A stretch of 9,183 nucleotides of DNA from Candidatus Bathyarchaeota archaeon (GCA_005888695.1 VBBH01000090.1:1-9183), one strand, 5' to 3'. Positions 1 to 6,431 are shown, numbered from the stretch's first letter. Program-made: numbers and translations. Notes: generated by a model not told the origin, from the letters alone.

Positions 1-179
1 AGCAATAATTGTTTGAGACCTGCGGGCTCGTGATTCCAATTCACCTTTGAAGACGCAGTGGCAAGGCTGCATTCAGCTTTGGCCGAGAGACATTCGATAA
101 GACGCTTTGTCAATATCGAGCTTGCATGGTTCCATGGAGGATGAGCATCGTCCCCGACAAAACAAACCCTGAAAGTCAT
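1..179 (-). CDS. Probable glycosyltransferase, N-terminal fragment (runs off window)
   Basis: This open frame starts at ATG 179-177 and stays open to the window edge, giving about 59 residues, so the 3' part is missing. The N-terminus reads MTFRVCFVGDD followed by AHPPWNHASSILTKRLIE. A short hydrophobic beta-strand, an acidic turn, a PPWN segment, then an amphipathic helix is the usual opening of GT4-type (GT-B fold) glycosyltransferases, where that loop lies near the acceptor. The start overlaps the stop of the upstream kinase as ATGA, and a GGAG Shine-Dalgarno (187-190) sits 7 nt before the ATG, so the two are probably translationally coupled. Family assignment rests on the N-terminus only; the catalytic E-x7-E region lies outside the window. 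It could be another Rossmann-type protein. Confidence 0.62.
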   Translation of the reverse strand, partial: MTFRVCFVGDDAHPPWNHASSILTKRLIECLSAKAECSLATASSKVNWNHEPAGLKQLL

Positions 180-850
180 CCCGCCACTCCGGCCATCCTA
201 TCTTTAGATATCCGTCTCCAGATCTCGTTATGAATGGCCTCAGGCGACATCGACCCATCCAGTACCGTCACACCCATCCTATCGGCAAGTTCATTGTACA
301 GCTCGGCTCTTGCTCTAAAGTGGGAAAGGGTAGGCATGTCTGGTTTTCTCTCAAAAGCAACCCTAGGATCCACTCTAACTAGGAAGGCCTGTTGAGGTCG
401 AGGGAGAAATCTGAGGAGCTTGAACCCAAATCTCGTTCGACCGGGCTGGTCTTTCAGGTCTGCCATCCCTTCCACCATCAGGTCCAGAACGTAACGATCA
501 CAGATTACCGTGTGCCCGAGCATCAGCGGGATCATGACCATAGGTCCGGTCTTGATGAAATTGTCAACCTGTGTCAGTGTTGACCAGAGAGAAGCGAGCG
601 CTCCCTTCTGCGAAATCCTTGTCTCGACGAAACCTATGCTGCTCGTCGGATGAACCTCTGCATATCCTAGTCGTCGAAGTATCGTCAAAAGAGGCAGTGA
701 AGTAATGGGCCGCCAGCGACACCACACTCTCTTCGTGTTTCTGTGCAAGCCTCTAAATCTCTCTTGCAACAGTTTAACTTGGGTGCTTTTCCCACTGCCG
801 TCCACTCCCGAGAACGCGATCAATAACCCCCTCGGCGATCTAATGTTCAT
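176..850 (-). CDS. Thymidylate-kinase-like P-loop kinase, 224 aa
   Basis: A cytoplasmic P-loop kinase of the thymidylate kinase superfamily. Seen (numbered from ATG 850): Walker A GVDGSGKST at residues 15-23 after a hydrophobic strand; CDRYVLDLMVEG at 117-128, matching the DR(Y/H) motif; an Arg/Lys-rich lid-like segment near 163-185 (VAFERKPDMP, then FRARAELYNELA); and a C-terminal helix. The conserved dTMP-site SxxAYQ pattern after DRY in true thymidylate kinases is absent, so I infer a different phosphate acceptor, perhaps a sugar, polyol or lipid-linked intermediate. ATG 850 is chosen because AAGGGA lies 9 nt upstream; an in-frame TTG at 871 would add 7 residues. The gene is first in a leftward pair with a glycosyltransferase and is a distant paralogue of the kinase at 3272-3895. 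True dTMP kinase remains possible but less likely. Confidence 0.8.
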   Translation of the reverse strand: MNIRSPRGLLIAFSGVDGSGKSTQVKLLQERFRGLHRNTKRVWCRWRPITSLPLLTILRRLGYAEVHPTSSIGFVETRISQKGALASLWSTLTQVDNFIKTGPMVMIPLMLGHTVICDRYVLDLMVEGMADLKDQPGRTRFGFKLLRFLPRPQQAFLVRVDPRVAFERKPDMPTLSHFRARAELYNELADRMGVTVLDGSMSPEAIHNEIWRRISKDRMAGVAG

Positions 851-1101
851 CAGCAAACGTCCCTTAGTCAAGTTGCTCGACTCATGGTCCCCTTAGGATC
901 GGCTCTGTGTCAGGACCAGTATCATCATTTAGACGGACTGTAAACAGAACTCCTCTCTTGAATATTTTAACACGTCATGTAACTTGGTGCATGGAATCAA
1001 TCCTTGTGATGAGAACTATATCCTAAGATTTCGATTTGGCGATGGGTTGTTAAGCAGGAATGGTCGAATTGTGGTCTTCAGGAAACGGCTGAAGACTTGC
1101 C
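851..1101. promoter_or_regulatory. Divergent intergenic region with TATA-like boxes
   Basis: About 250 bp separates the leftward kinase from the rightward glycosyltransferase, and I find no convincing gene in it. GAATATTTTAAC at 960-971 is AT-rich and nearly symmetric, and could act as a TATA box in either direction (minus strand reads GTTAAAATATTC). A second TATA-like element, ACTATATCC, lies at 1014-1022 on the plus strand. Using the usual archaeal TATA-to-start distance of about 25 nt, leaders would be roughly 50-105 nt, so neither gene looks leaderless. The assignment is by pattern only. Confidence 0.4.
860..865 (-). promoter_or_regulatory. Shine-Dalgarno site deciding the kinase start
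   Basis: On the minus strand these bases read AAGGGA, 9 nt before ATG 850. An in-frame TTG at 871 lies upstream of the site and so cannot use it, which favours the ATG start. Confidence 0.5.
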
Positions 1102-2214
1102 TTGGATAGTTTGACACTCGTGAGCCCTAGGTATCCGCCCTACTTGGGTGGAATCGAAACTCATGTGTCGGAACTAGCGGGAAGGATGAATGATCGATTT
1201 AGGAAGGTCTCTGTGGTAACTACAGATCCACAGGGAGGTCTCCCGAGCAAGCAACACGTCAAGGATGGGTTTGATATTTACAGGGTCAAGTCGTTCGCTC
1301 CTGGAGAGAATTATCACTTTCCTTGGGTTCCGAATCTAGTGAAGCGACTGAAGGAATGTAGGTCCGAGATACTCCATCTCCACGGGATACAGGACGTGCC
1401 CGGCCCAGTGGCCAGTATGTTCGACGATGGGAGTGCAACCATTTTCACCCCACACTTCAGTGGACAGGTTCAATCCGGCCTAGGAAAATTCTTTTTCGCT
1501 GGCTACCGTCCGCTTCTCAATCAGCTAATTGACAAGGTAAGTTTTGTCATCTGCGTCTCCCGCTTCGAGGCACGCACAATGAGCCAGGTTTTGCCTGACT
1601 CAACTCAAAAGATCAAAGTTATCCCGAATGGTGTAGACTTCGGCCTTCTTTCGAAGTATCGTTGGCGTCGTCCGGATGCGGGTGCGATCCTCTACGCTGG
1701 CCGATTGGAGAGGCACAAGAACGTCGACAAGATAATCCGTGCATTCCAGAGTCTACAGCGAGCGGACGATGAACTAAGCCTCACAGTCGTGGGCCGAGGC
1801 CCGATGAAAGATGAATTGGTCAACCTGGCTAATGAGTTAGGTTTAGGGTCGAAGGTTAGATGGATTGATGGAGTTGGGAAGGAAGCCCTTTACTCGCTTT
1901 ACAGCTCTTGCAGCGTCGTCGTCCTACCCTCTGACCTTGAATGCTTCGGGCTAGTCGCTGCGGAGGCAATAAGCTTGGGCGTCCCCACCATCGTCACTGA
2001 TTCGTCAGCCCTTTCCGAGTTCGTCGACAAGGGTTTGGCCCAACCAGTCGAGCCTCCCGTAAGCCCCGGCAAGCTGGAGTCGAAGCTCTCGCTAGTCCTC
2101 GAAGACCCTGCTGCCTTCTCGCCTCGAAAGGACTCGTCGGGATTGATTCTTTCCTGGGATGAAGTTGCCAAGAAAACGTGCGACCTCTACGAGTCGGCAT
2201 TGAAAGGACAGTAA
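1102..2214 (+). CDS. GT4-family glycosyltransferase, 370 aa
   Basis: A retaining GT-B fold glycosyltransferase expected to transfer a sugar from a nucleotide donor to a lipid- or glycan-linked acceptor in the cytoplasm. Seen: N-terminal LTLVSPRYPPYLGGIETHV (residues 4-22), the glycine-rich acceptor-side loop; LHLHGIQD near 91-98; IPNGVDF at 174-180, the interdomain hinge motif; LYAGRLERHKN at 197-207, opening the donor-binding domain; and the E-x7-E motif with E280 and E288 in LECFGLVAAEA. Length matches the family. The start is TTG because an in-frame TGA lies at 1090-1092 and no ATG or GTG comes near it. No signal peptide or membrane span is visible. It is first in a four-gene operon with a nucleotidyltransferase-like protein, a kinase and an AlkP enzyme. 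The sugar and acceptor cannot be read from sequence. Confidence 0.9.
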   Translation: MDSLTLVSPRYPPYLGGIETHVSELAGRMNDRFRKVSVVTTDPQGGLPSKQHVKDGFDIYRVKSFAPGENYHFPWVPNLVKRLKECRSEILHLHGIQDVPGPVASMFDDGSATIFTPHFSGQVQSGLGKFFFAGYRPLLNQLIDKVSFVICVSRFEARTMSQVLPDSTQKIKVIPNGVDFGLLSKYRWRRPDAGAILYAGRLERHKNVDKIIRAFQSLQRADDELSLTVVGRGPMKDELVNLANELGLGSKVRWIDGVGKEALYSLYSSCSVVVLPSDLECFGLVAAEAISLGVPTIVTDSSALSEFVDKGLAQPVEPPVSPGKLESKLSLVLEDPAAFSPRKDSSGLILSWDEVAKKTCDLYESALKGQ

Positions 2215-2219
2215 GAAAA

Positions 2220-3275
2220 ATGGGACTCAAAACAACTTTTCTAGAAGAGGTGGGCGTCGTAAAGACTGCCCGCCGAGAATCAGAGTCTCTACTTCTACTG
2301 CGAGCAATTCTGAAGAAGCAGTCACTCCCTCCCACCGATCAGGAGAGGTTCCTCCAGCTCTCAAGACTGAACAAGGTACTCCTACGAGCAACTTCGATAC
2401 TCGACGTCTCACCAAAAATCGTGGACGAATCGAACGCCTCAGCGGAGGAAGCGATGAGGCTGTACGAGCTCGTCAGTAAGACACTCGAAGAAGAGGGCAT
2501 TAGTTTCGCGGTGATCAAATCTTTTGACTCCTTGCCGGACATCGGTCATGATCTGGACTTTCTGATCCCCTCATCCTCCGATTTCCACCGGGCACGGGAC
2601 ATTCTAGTTAACAAGTTCAGAGTGAAAGTGGAGGGATTGACGTTTTGCGACATGGTCGTCGGAAAGTTCAGTTGCTTTCTACCCGGATTCAAGCATGATT
2701 TCGAACTATACCCGACCGTAAGCCAGCTCGGCGAACAACACCTCGACACGCGCGAAGTCATGACGAACAGGAAGACGAGTTATGTCAGCGGAAGACGGGT
2801 CTGGCTCACCTCTGACGTCGACAGGGTGATCATAAGAGTGGTTCACGCGATGTTCCGACATAACTTCCTCAAACTCTCTGACGTACTGGACTTCATCACA
2901 CTCACCAGTAACTGTTCGTCCCCAGAGATTATGGATGCTGTTGACAGGGCCGGGATTGGCGACGCCTTCATTTTCTTCCTGTCGACGCTCGACCGCTTTT
3001 TGAAAGCCTCGCAGTATGATTATCCGAAGCTGGACTTGCTGAGAACTGATGCCGAGCGGAGATTCGGACGAGACAAGCTCGGGTCTCTTAGACGGGATAG
3101 ACTTGTACTTCCATACAGGATTCCTACATTTGCCCTGCTTGTCCTCTTCCTGCTCAAGGCCGGTCGCGAGGTTTCTCGAGGAAGACTGAAGAGCGGGCTT
3201 CTGTGTCTTTTTGCGCCTCCTTTACTTCTGATGGACTTCGCTGCTAACGCGCTTTCTGGACACAGGCTCTGGTGA
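2220..3275 (+). CDS. Putative nucleotidyltransferase-fold protein with hydrophobic C-terminus, about 351 aa
   Basis: It resembles the uncharacterised nucleotidyltransferase family found in polysaccharide clusters (NTP_transf_5-like, Pol-beta superfamily). Seen (numbered from ATG 2220): ISFAVIKSFDSLPD near 94-107, then GHDLDFLI at 109-116, giving the D-x-D metal pair (D111, D113) typical of this fold, followed by a helical region. The protein ends with two hydrophobic stretches, around TFALLVLFLLKAG and LLCLFAPPLLLMDFAA, suggesting membrane association. By homology it would transfer an NMP group, but the substrate is unknown and activity unproven. ATG 2220 lies 5 nt after the glycosyltransferase stop, with AAAGGA 11 nt upstream; an in-frame GTG at 2178 would add 14 residues and overlap the previous gene. 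The stop overlaps the next GTG start, implying coupling. Confidence 0.68.
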   Translation: MGLKTTFLEEVGVVKTARRESESLLLLRAILKKQSLPPTDQERFLQLSRLNKVLLRATSILDVSPKIVDESNASAEEAMRLYELVSKTLEEEGISFAVIKSFDSLPDIGHDLDFLIPSSSDFHRARDILVNKFRVKVEGLTFCDMVVGKFSCFLPGFKHDFELYPTVSQLGEQHLDTREVMTNRKTSYVSGRRVWLTSDVDRVIIRVVHAMFRHNFLKLSDVLDFITLTSNCSSPEIMDAVDRAGIGDAFIFFLSTLDRFLKASQYDYPKLDLLRTDAERRFGRDKLGSLRRDRLVLPYRIPTFALLVLFLLKAGREVSRGRLKSGLLCLFAPPLLLMDFAANALSGHRLW

Positions 3276-3895
3276 GTGAGACGTCGAAGACGATTCTGGT
3301 GACTTTGAGCGGGACTCACGGAAGCGGTAAGTCTACAAATGCCGGGAAGTGCTATTTTCTTCTGAATGCATCTGGGAAGAAATTCTCCTACCTACGACAC
3401 CAGGATATACTAGACCCCTTCGGCTTTGTGTTGAGACGGACTGCGAGGATTCTTGGATTTAAGAATCCAACCGACTTGGAAAGGACGAAGCCCTTGGGTG
3501 TCCTATGGTCGATTTACATCCTCTTCGTCTACTTTCCCATCCTCGCCGTTGGAATCAAATTACGCCAGACTCTTGGATACAGCGTAGTGTCCGATCGATA
3601 CGTGTACGACATGCTGGTGGGCTTCTCAGGCGACGGTGTTAGTGTCCCCGTAACCGGTCTCCTTCCACGCGTCTTGCCCCATCCAGACCTGTCATTCGTA
3701 TTTGATGCCGACGAGTCAAGGATTCTTGCCGCGAGACCTGAACATACGCCTGATTTCGTTCGGATGGAGAAGAAACTCTACAAGGAAACAGCCGAGAGAT
3801 TTGGGCTAGAGAAAGTTAGTACAGACGATCCACCCGCCGTCGTATGGTCGAGACTGTTCAAGGAAATCGGTTCCGCGCTAGATCGCTCCCCTTAG
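3272..3895 (+). CDS. Thymidylate-kinase-like P-loop kinase, 207 aa
   Basis: A second member of the thymidylate kinase superfamily in the window. Seen: Walker A GTHGSGKST at residues 14-22 after strand TILVTLS; SDRYVYDMLVGF at 107-118 (DR-Y motif); a basic lid-like stretch ILAARPEHTPDF at 151-162 followed by a helix with a KLYKETAERFG pattern; and a C-terminal helix. The layout parallels the kinase at 176-850, including a lid-to-helix segment with the LY..LA/TA..(F/M)G pattern, so the two look like diverged paralogues. The AYQ motif of genuine dTMP kinases is missing after DRY. A hydrophobic segment IYILFVYFPILAVGI (81-95) may contact a hydrophobic substrate or the core. The GTG start overlaps the preceding stop (GTGA). 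Nearby surface-glycan-type genes suggest a kinase for a glycoconjugate precursor; this is inference. Confidence 0.78.
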   Translation: MSETSKTILVTLSGTHGSGKSTNAGKCYFLLNASGKKFSYLRHQDILDPFGFVLRRTARILGFKNPTDLERTKPLGVLWSIYILFVYFPILAVGIKLRQTLGYSVVSDRYVYDMLVGFSGDGVSVPVTGLLPRVLPHPDLSFVFDADESRILAARPEHTPDFVRMEKKLYKETAERFGLEKVSTDDPPAVVWSRLFKEIGSALDRSP

Positions 3896-3908
3896 AATTT
3901 TATTTCGC

Positions 3909-3912
3909 GAGG
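3909..3912 (+). promoter_or_regulatory. Shine-Dalgarno site of the AlkP gene
   Basis: GAGG lies 7 nt before ATG 3920. An AT-rich stretch just upstream (AATTTTATTT, 3897-3906) resembles a TATA element but is too close for a leadered internal promoter. Confidence 0.45.
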
Positions 3913-3919
3913 CATTGAT

Positions 3920-5410
3920 ATGAGAGTACTCGTAATCGGGCTTGACGGTGCGTCACCTGTTCTGATCCAGAAGTGGATCGACAAGCTTCCAAACATCAAA
4001 AGACTGTCTGAATCGGGCGTTCATGGGGTCCTCCAGTCCGTAGTCCCGCCGGCAAGCGTGCCTGCTTGGCAGTGCTTCGCAACGGGAAAAAATCCTGCGA
4101 AAATCGGCCTCTTCGGTTTTGCAACGATCAGCCGAGATAAACGTTTGATCAAACGTCAGGTGGGGCCAGATCTTGGTTGCCTATGGGACCTCTCTTCTCA
4201 GGAAGGTCTCAAAGTGGGTGTATTCAACGTGCCAGGTACATACCCAGCATATCCGTTGAACGGCTTCATGGTGTGTGGATTTCCCGTCCCCCCTGGGAAG
4301 GACTGGGCCTATCCACGGAATCTCATGAAGCGTCTGGACAAGGCAGTGGACCGTTATGAAGTGGACGTTCCACTGACCAAGCCTTCAGAAATGCGGGGAG
4401 GAGAGAAGGCCTACCTCTCGCAGGTCGAGAGGCTGCATTCGAAGAGCGTCCGGTCCGCTTTACTCTTGATGGATTGGTATCAGCCCGACTTGTTCGTCCT
4501 AACTCTACAAGGTGTGGACATGGTTCAGCATGATTTTTGGCGTTACATGGACCATGATAGCTCAACCTACTCAAACGTCGTGCAAGATTGGTACGTCAAG
4601 ATGGACGAGGCAATAGGAGAGTTGACCAGCCGAGTCGCGAGAGACACCTATGTCTTGGTCATGTCCGACCATGGCTCCGTGCCCGTTTCAACTTCCTTCT
4701 ACGTTAACGAATATCTTCGATCTCAAGGCCTACTAGTGTTGAAGAATGAAGCGAAAGTAAGACACAAGGGCTCTACGTATACTAAACTTAGAGAGCTCAT
4801 ACTCAGGAACTTTCCGCCCGGTTCTATCAACGCGATCTACAACAGAGCGCCTAACTTCATAGCCCGTAGATTGACAACTTCTGCAAAGATCGAGAGGTTC
4901 CTGACAGATCTAATTGAGAACGTAGATTGGAATCGAACAGATGCGTTTTCCACAGGAGGCGTCCAAGCGAACATTTACCTGAACTCCGATCACCAAGAGA
5001 CCCCGAGAAGAGATCTACTCCTCAGCAAACTCTACCAAATGTTTGGTACCTTGAAGCATCCAACAACAGGAGAAAATCTCAGGACAGTATTCCATTATAG
5101 AGACGAAACCTTCTCCGGACCATTCACCTCCGAGGCGCCTGATGTCTGTGTAGAATTCTTCGCAGGTGATCAAAAAGTACACGTCAACCCAGCGCTTGGC
5201 TCAGGCAAGCTCTGGAGTTTCGAGCCCCATTTATCAGCGGAACACGTCAGGGAAGGATTCTGGTCAATAAGCGGTCCAGATGTTACGGCAGGCATGTCAC
5301 TAGACGTTGGCATACTAGACCTCGCGCCCACCATTCAGAAGCTACTTTCACTCAACGTCCCTATTGATTCAGACGGAAAAGTTCTCGACCGTATCTTTCA
5401 ACGCCCCTAA
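3920..5410 (+). CDS. Alkaline-phosphatase-superfamily phosphodiesterase/phosphatase, 496 aa
   Basis: Type I phosphodiesterase/nucleotide pyrophosphatase branch of the AlkP superfamily, a two-metal hydrolase or transferase of phosphate mono- or diesters. Seen: VLVIGLDGASP at 3-13 with metal ligand D9; PPASVPAWQCFATGKNP at 43-59, where S46 aligns with the Thr/Ser nucleophile; GVDMVQHDFW at 198-207 with D200 and H204; VMSDHG at 247-252 with D250 and H251; EH at 441-442 followed by GFWSISGPDV, providing the last His; and a terminal ILDLAPTIQKLL typical of the family. All expected metal ligands appear present, so it is probably active. No signal peptide or membrane span is visible, so it is likely cytoplasmic. 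It is last in the operon; the substrate may be the phosphorylated or nucleotide-activated product of its neighbours. A phosphoglycerate-mutase-like role is less likely given this context. Confidence 0.85.
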   Translation: MRVLVIGLDGASPVLIQKWIDKLPNIKRLSESGVHGVLQSVVPPASVPAWQCFATGKNPAKIGLFGFATISRDKRLIKRQVGPDLGCLWDLSSQEGLKVGVFNVPGTYPAYPLNGFMVCGFPVPPGKDWAYPRNLMKRLDKAVDRYEVDVPLTKPSEMRGGEKAYLSQVERLHSKSVRSALLLMDWYQPDLFVLTLQGVDMVQHDFWRYMDHDSSTYSNVVQDWYVKMDEAIGELTSRVARDTYVLVMSDHGSVPVSTSFYVNEYLRSQGLLVLKNEAKVRHKGSTYTKLRELILRNFPPGSINAIYNRAPNFIARRLTTSAKIERFLTDLIENVDWNRTDAFSTGGVQANIYLNSDHQETPRRDLLLSKLYQMFGTLKHPTTGENLRTVFHYRDETFSGPFTSEAPDVCVEFFAGDQKVHVNPALGSGKLWSFEPHLSAEHVREGFWSISGPDVTAGMSLDVGILDLAPTIQKLLSLNVPIDSDGKVLDRIFQRP

Positions 5411-5412
5411 CC

Positions 5413-6174
5413 CTAATTGCCAAGTAATAGTCCATACGCCTCCTGCTTCAATCTGCCCTCCTCTATCATACCCTTCAAACGACCATTGTCCAGCAACTTT
5501 TCGATCTTCATGCCAGTGGACAATTTACCGGACTTCCACCTTTGCAACTCCGGTCCGAACATACGCGTAAGATATTGCGCAACCTCGTCAACAACTTCCT
5601 GCCCATTCTTTGACTTCGCTTCGACCTCCACCTCGTCAAGCATGATATCCCCAACTTCGAAACGGTAAGTCACAGAGTCTATCGCCAACTCAGCGAGCGT
5701 CGCTCCTTCTACGGAAACGATTTCCCTAGATACTCTTTTCGTCTCCCGGTCCTGAATAACGATCAGACCCAGTTTCTTCATCGAATCTGTCGGATCGCCT
5801 ACACCAGGAGCATTCGTTTCGAGTCGGATGCCACGACTAGATATTGCCTGAATTATCTTCGACAAAGAAGAAGGCGACCAGTCGAGTTCGGTTTCTCGTC
5901 TCTCGTTTCTATTCCTCGTAAGCAGCCCAGGACTTTGCTTCAGAGTAATCCTAGCAAGACTCCCCAAATACCTCAACCTTAGATTCAGCCTGCGTCTGCT
6001 CAGTGAGTGGTCTGGAGTATCGAAGTACAAATCACGAAGGTTCTCTATTCCCTTTCTTACAAGACGGTAATCACCGAGAGAGGTCAATTCTGATATCTTT
6101 TCCATAACACTCGCCGGATTAAGGGACCTAACCATCAGAACAAGCTCATACTCAGCATGACTGGACTCAGACAA
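5413..6174 (-). CDS. CYTH-domain protein (triphosphate tunnel fold), about 253 aa
   Basis: Belongs to the CYTH superfamily (class IV adenylate cyclase / thiamine triphosphatase / tripolyphosphatase fold), which binds triphosphates in a beta-barrel tunnel. Seen (counted from TTG 6180): EYELV at 10-14, LYFDTPDHSLSRRRLNLRLR at 51-70, ITLKQ at 78-82, RRETELDW at 94-101, DRETKRVSREI at 144-154, and LDEVEVEAK at 181-189: the alternating Arg/Lys and Glu strands of the fold. The N-terminal ExExK signature is incomplete, with Val14 in place of the basic residue, so activity may be altered. A C-terminal helical extension follows residue 195. Start: AGGGGA at 6182-6187 is 7 nt before TTG 6174 but only 1 nt before TTG 6180, favouring 6174. 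It converges on the AlkP gene with a 2-bp gap. Cyclase or phosphatase activity cannot be told apart. Confidence 0.8.
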   Translation of the reverse strand: MSESSHAEYELVLMVRSLNPASVMEKISELTSLGDYRLVRKGIENLRDLYFDTPDHSLSRRRLNLRLRYLGSLARITLKQSPGLLTRNRNERRETELDWSPSSLSKIIQAISSRGIRLETNAPGVGDPTDSMKKLGLIVIQDRETKRVSREIVSVEGATLAELAIDSVTYRFEVGDIMLDEVEVEAKSKNGQEVVDEVAQYLTRMFGPELQRWKSGKLSTGMKIEKLLDNGRLKGMIEEGRLKQEAYGLLLGN

Positions 6175-6198
6175 TGACAAATCCCCTACAACCGATCA

Positions 6199-6205
6199 AT
6201 TTTAG
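6199..6205 (-). promoter_or_regulatory. TATA-like box before the CYTH gene
   Basis: The minus strand reads TAAAATT here, about 25 nt from TTG 6174-6180. A transcript from it would be leaderless or nearly so, which conflicts with use of the AGGGGA site; read-through from the tRNA promoter is the alternative. Confidence 0.25.
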
Positions 6206-6278
6206 CGATCGCGATTCTCACTTGGTGTTTCAAAAGATGGATGATCAGAGTGGGGCCGGTGGGATTTGAACCCACGAC

Positions 6279-6302
6279 ATCCGCCGAGTCTGCGATTCCC
6301 GT
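6279..6302 (-). other. tRNA-Trp intron 2, 24 nt, variable loop (about 45/46)
   Basis: Removing these bases joins AG to GTC to make the variable loop AGGTC. A splicing motif is visible: central helix CCGT with GCGG (three Watson-Crick pairs and one U-G), bulges AGA and ATG, each cut after the second base, and an inner helix CGGG with CTCG. The outer exon helix is missing, as in relaxed archaeal motifs that need a heteromeric splicing endonuclease. Confidence 0.75.
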
Positions 6303-6310
6303 CTACGGGT

Positions 6311-6393
6311 TTCCTCGCTAGTCAACGCGCTCCCGAATATCATCATTCCCTTCCTTGGGGTCTGCAAACCCGATCTGGGCTTGTTCTGGGATT
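6311..6393 (-). other. tRNA-Trp intron 1, 83 nt, canonical position 37/38
   Basis: Lies between G37 (6394) and the exon beginning ACCCGT (6310). The exon stem ACGGG/CCCGT flanks it. The bulge-helix-bulge is imperfect: candidate central helix CTCC with GAGG has one wobble and one mismatch, with three-nt bulges AGA and AAA. Because an A occurs at both borders, the cut could be shifted by one nt with the same product. Confidence 0.75.
6322..6346 (-). ncRNA. Possible intron-encoded C/D box guide segment
   Basis: Inside intron 1 the minus strand shows ATGATGA (6346-6340), a perfect RUGAUGA box C, then a 14-nt spacer, then TTGA (6325-6322), one base off box D CUGA. The spacer contains ATTCGGGAGC, complementary to GCTCCAGAAT (6400-6391, covering the anticodon loop) with one mismatch opposite A36. 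In Haloferax volcanii the tRNA-Trp intron is a known C/D guide for methylation of its own tRNA (C34 and U39). By the box D +5 rule the target here would be C32, not C34. No clear second C/D pair was found. Confidence 0.42.
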
Positions 6394-6431
6394 CTGGAGC
6401 CCGTCGTCATCCCTGGCTAGACTACGGCCCC

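Larger units (their letters stand above)
6251..6431 (-). tRNA. tRNA-Trp (anticodon CCA) with two introns
   Basis: Acceptor strands GGGGCCG (6431-6425) and CGGCCCC (6258-6252) pair perfectly, with discriminator A at 6251. The T arm is GTGGG-TTCAAAT-CCCAC. D-arm GTC pairs with GAC. The anticodon loop CTCCAGA carries CCA (6397-6395), and its stem ACGGG pairs with CCCGT only after removing 83 nt (6393-6311). A further 24 nt (6302-6279) must be removed to give the usual 5-nt variable loop AGGTC. Exons are 6431-6394, 6310-6303 and 6278-6251, giving a 74-nt mature tRNA without encoded CCA. Introns at 37/38 are common in archaeal tRNA-Trp; the variable-loop intron is less usual. A TTTT run about 16 nt past the 3' end may end transcription. 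Confidence 0.9.

Noticed and set aside
73..258. 61-codon minus-strand frame
   Set aside because: It overlaps both the kinase 3' end and the ATGA-coupled glycosyltransferase start, which have much better protein signal.
1994..2335. 113-codon minus-strand frame
   Set aside because: Antisense to the glycosyltransferase and nucleotidyltransferase genes; composition is that of a shadow frame.
6251..6431. Single-intron tRNA model with a long variable arm
   Set aside because: The 29 nt after the anticodon stem do not form a Leu/Ser-like arm, whereas removing 24 nt gives a standard AGGTC loop and a splicing motif.
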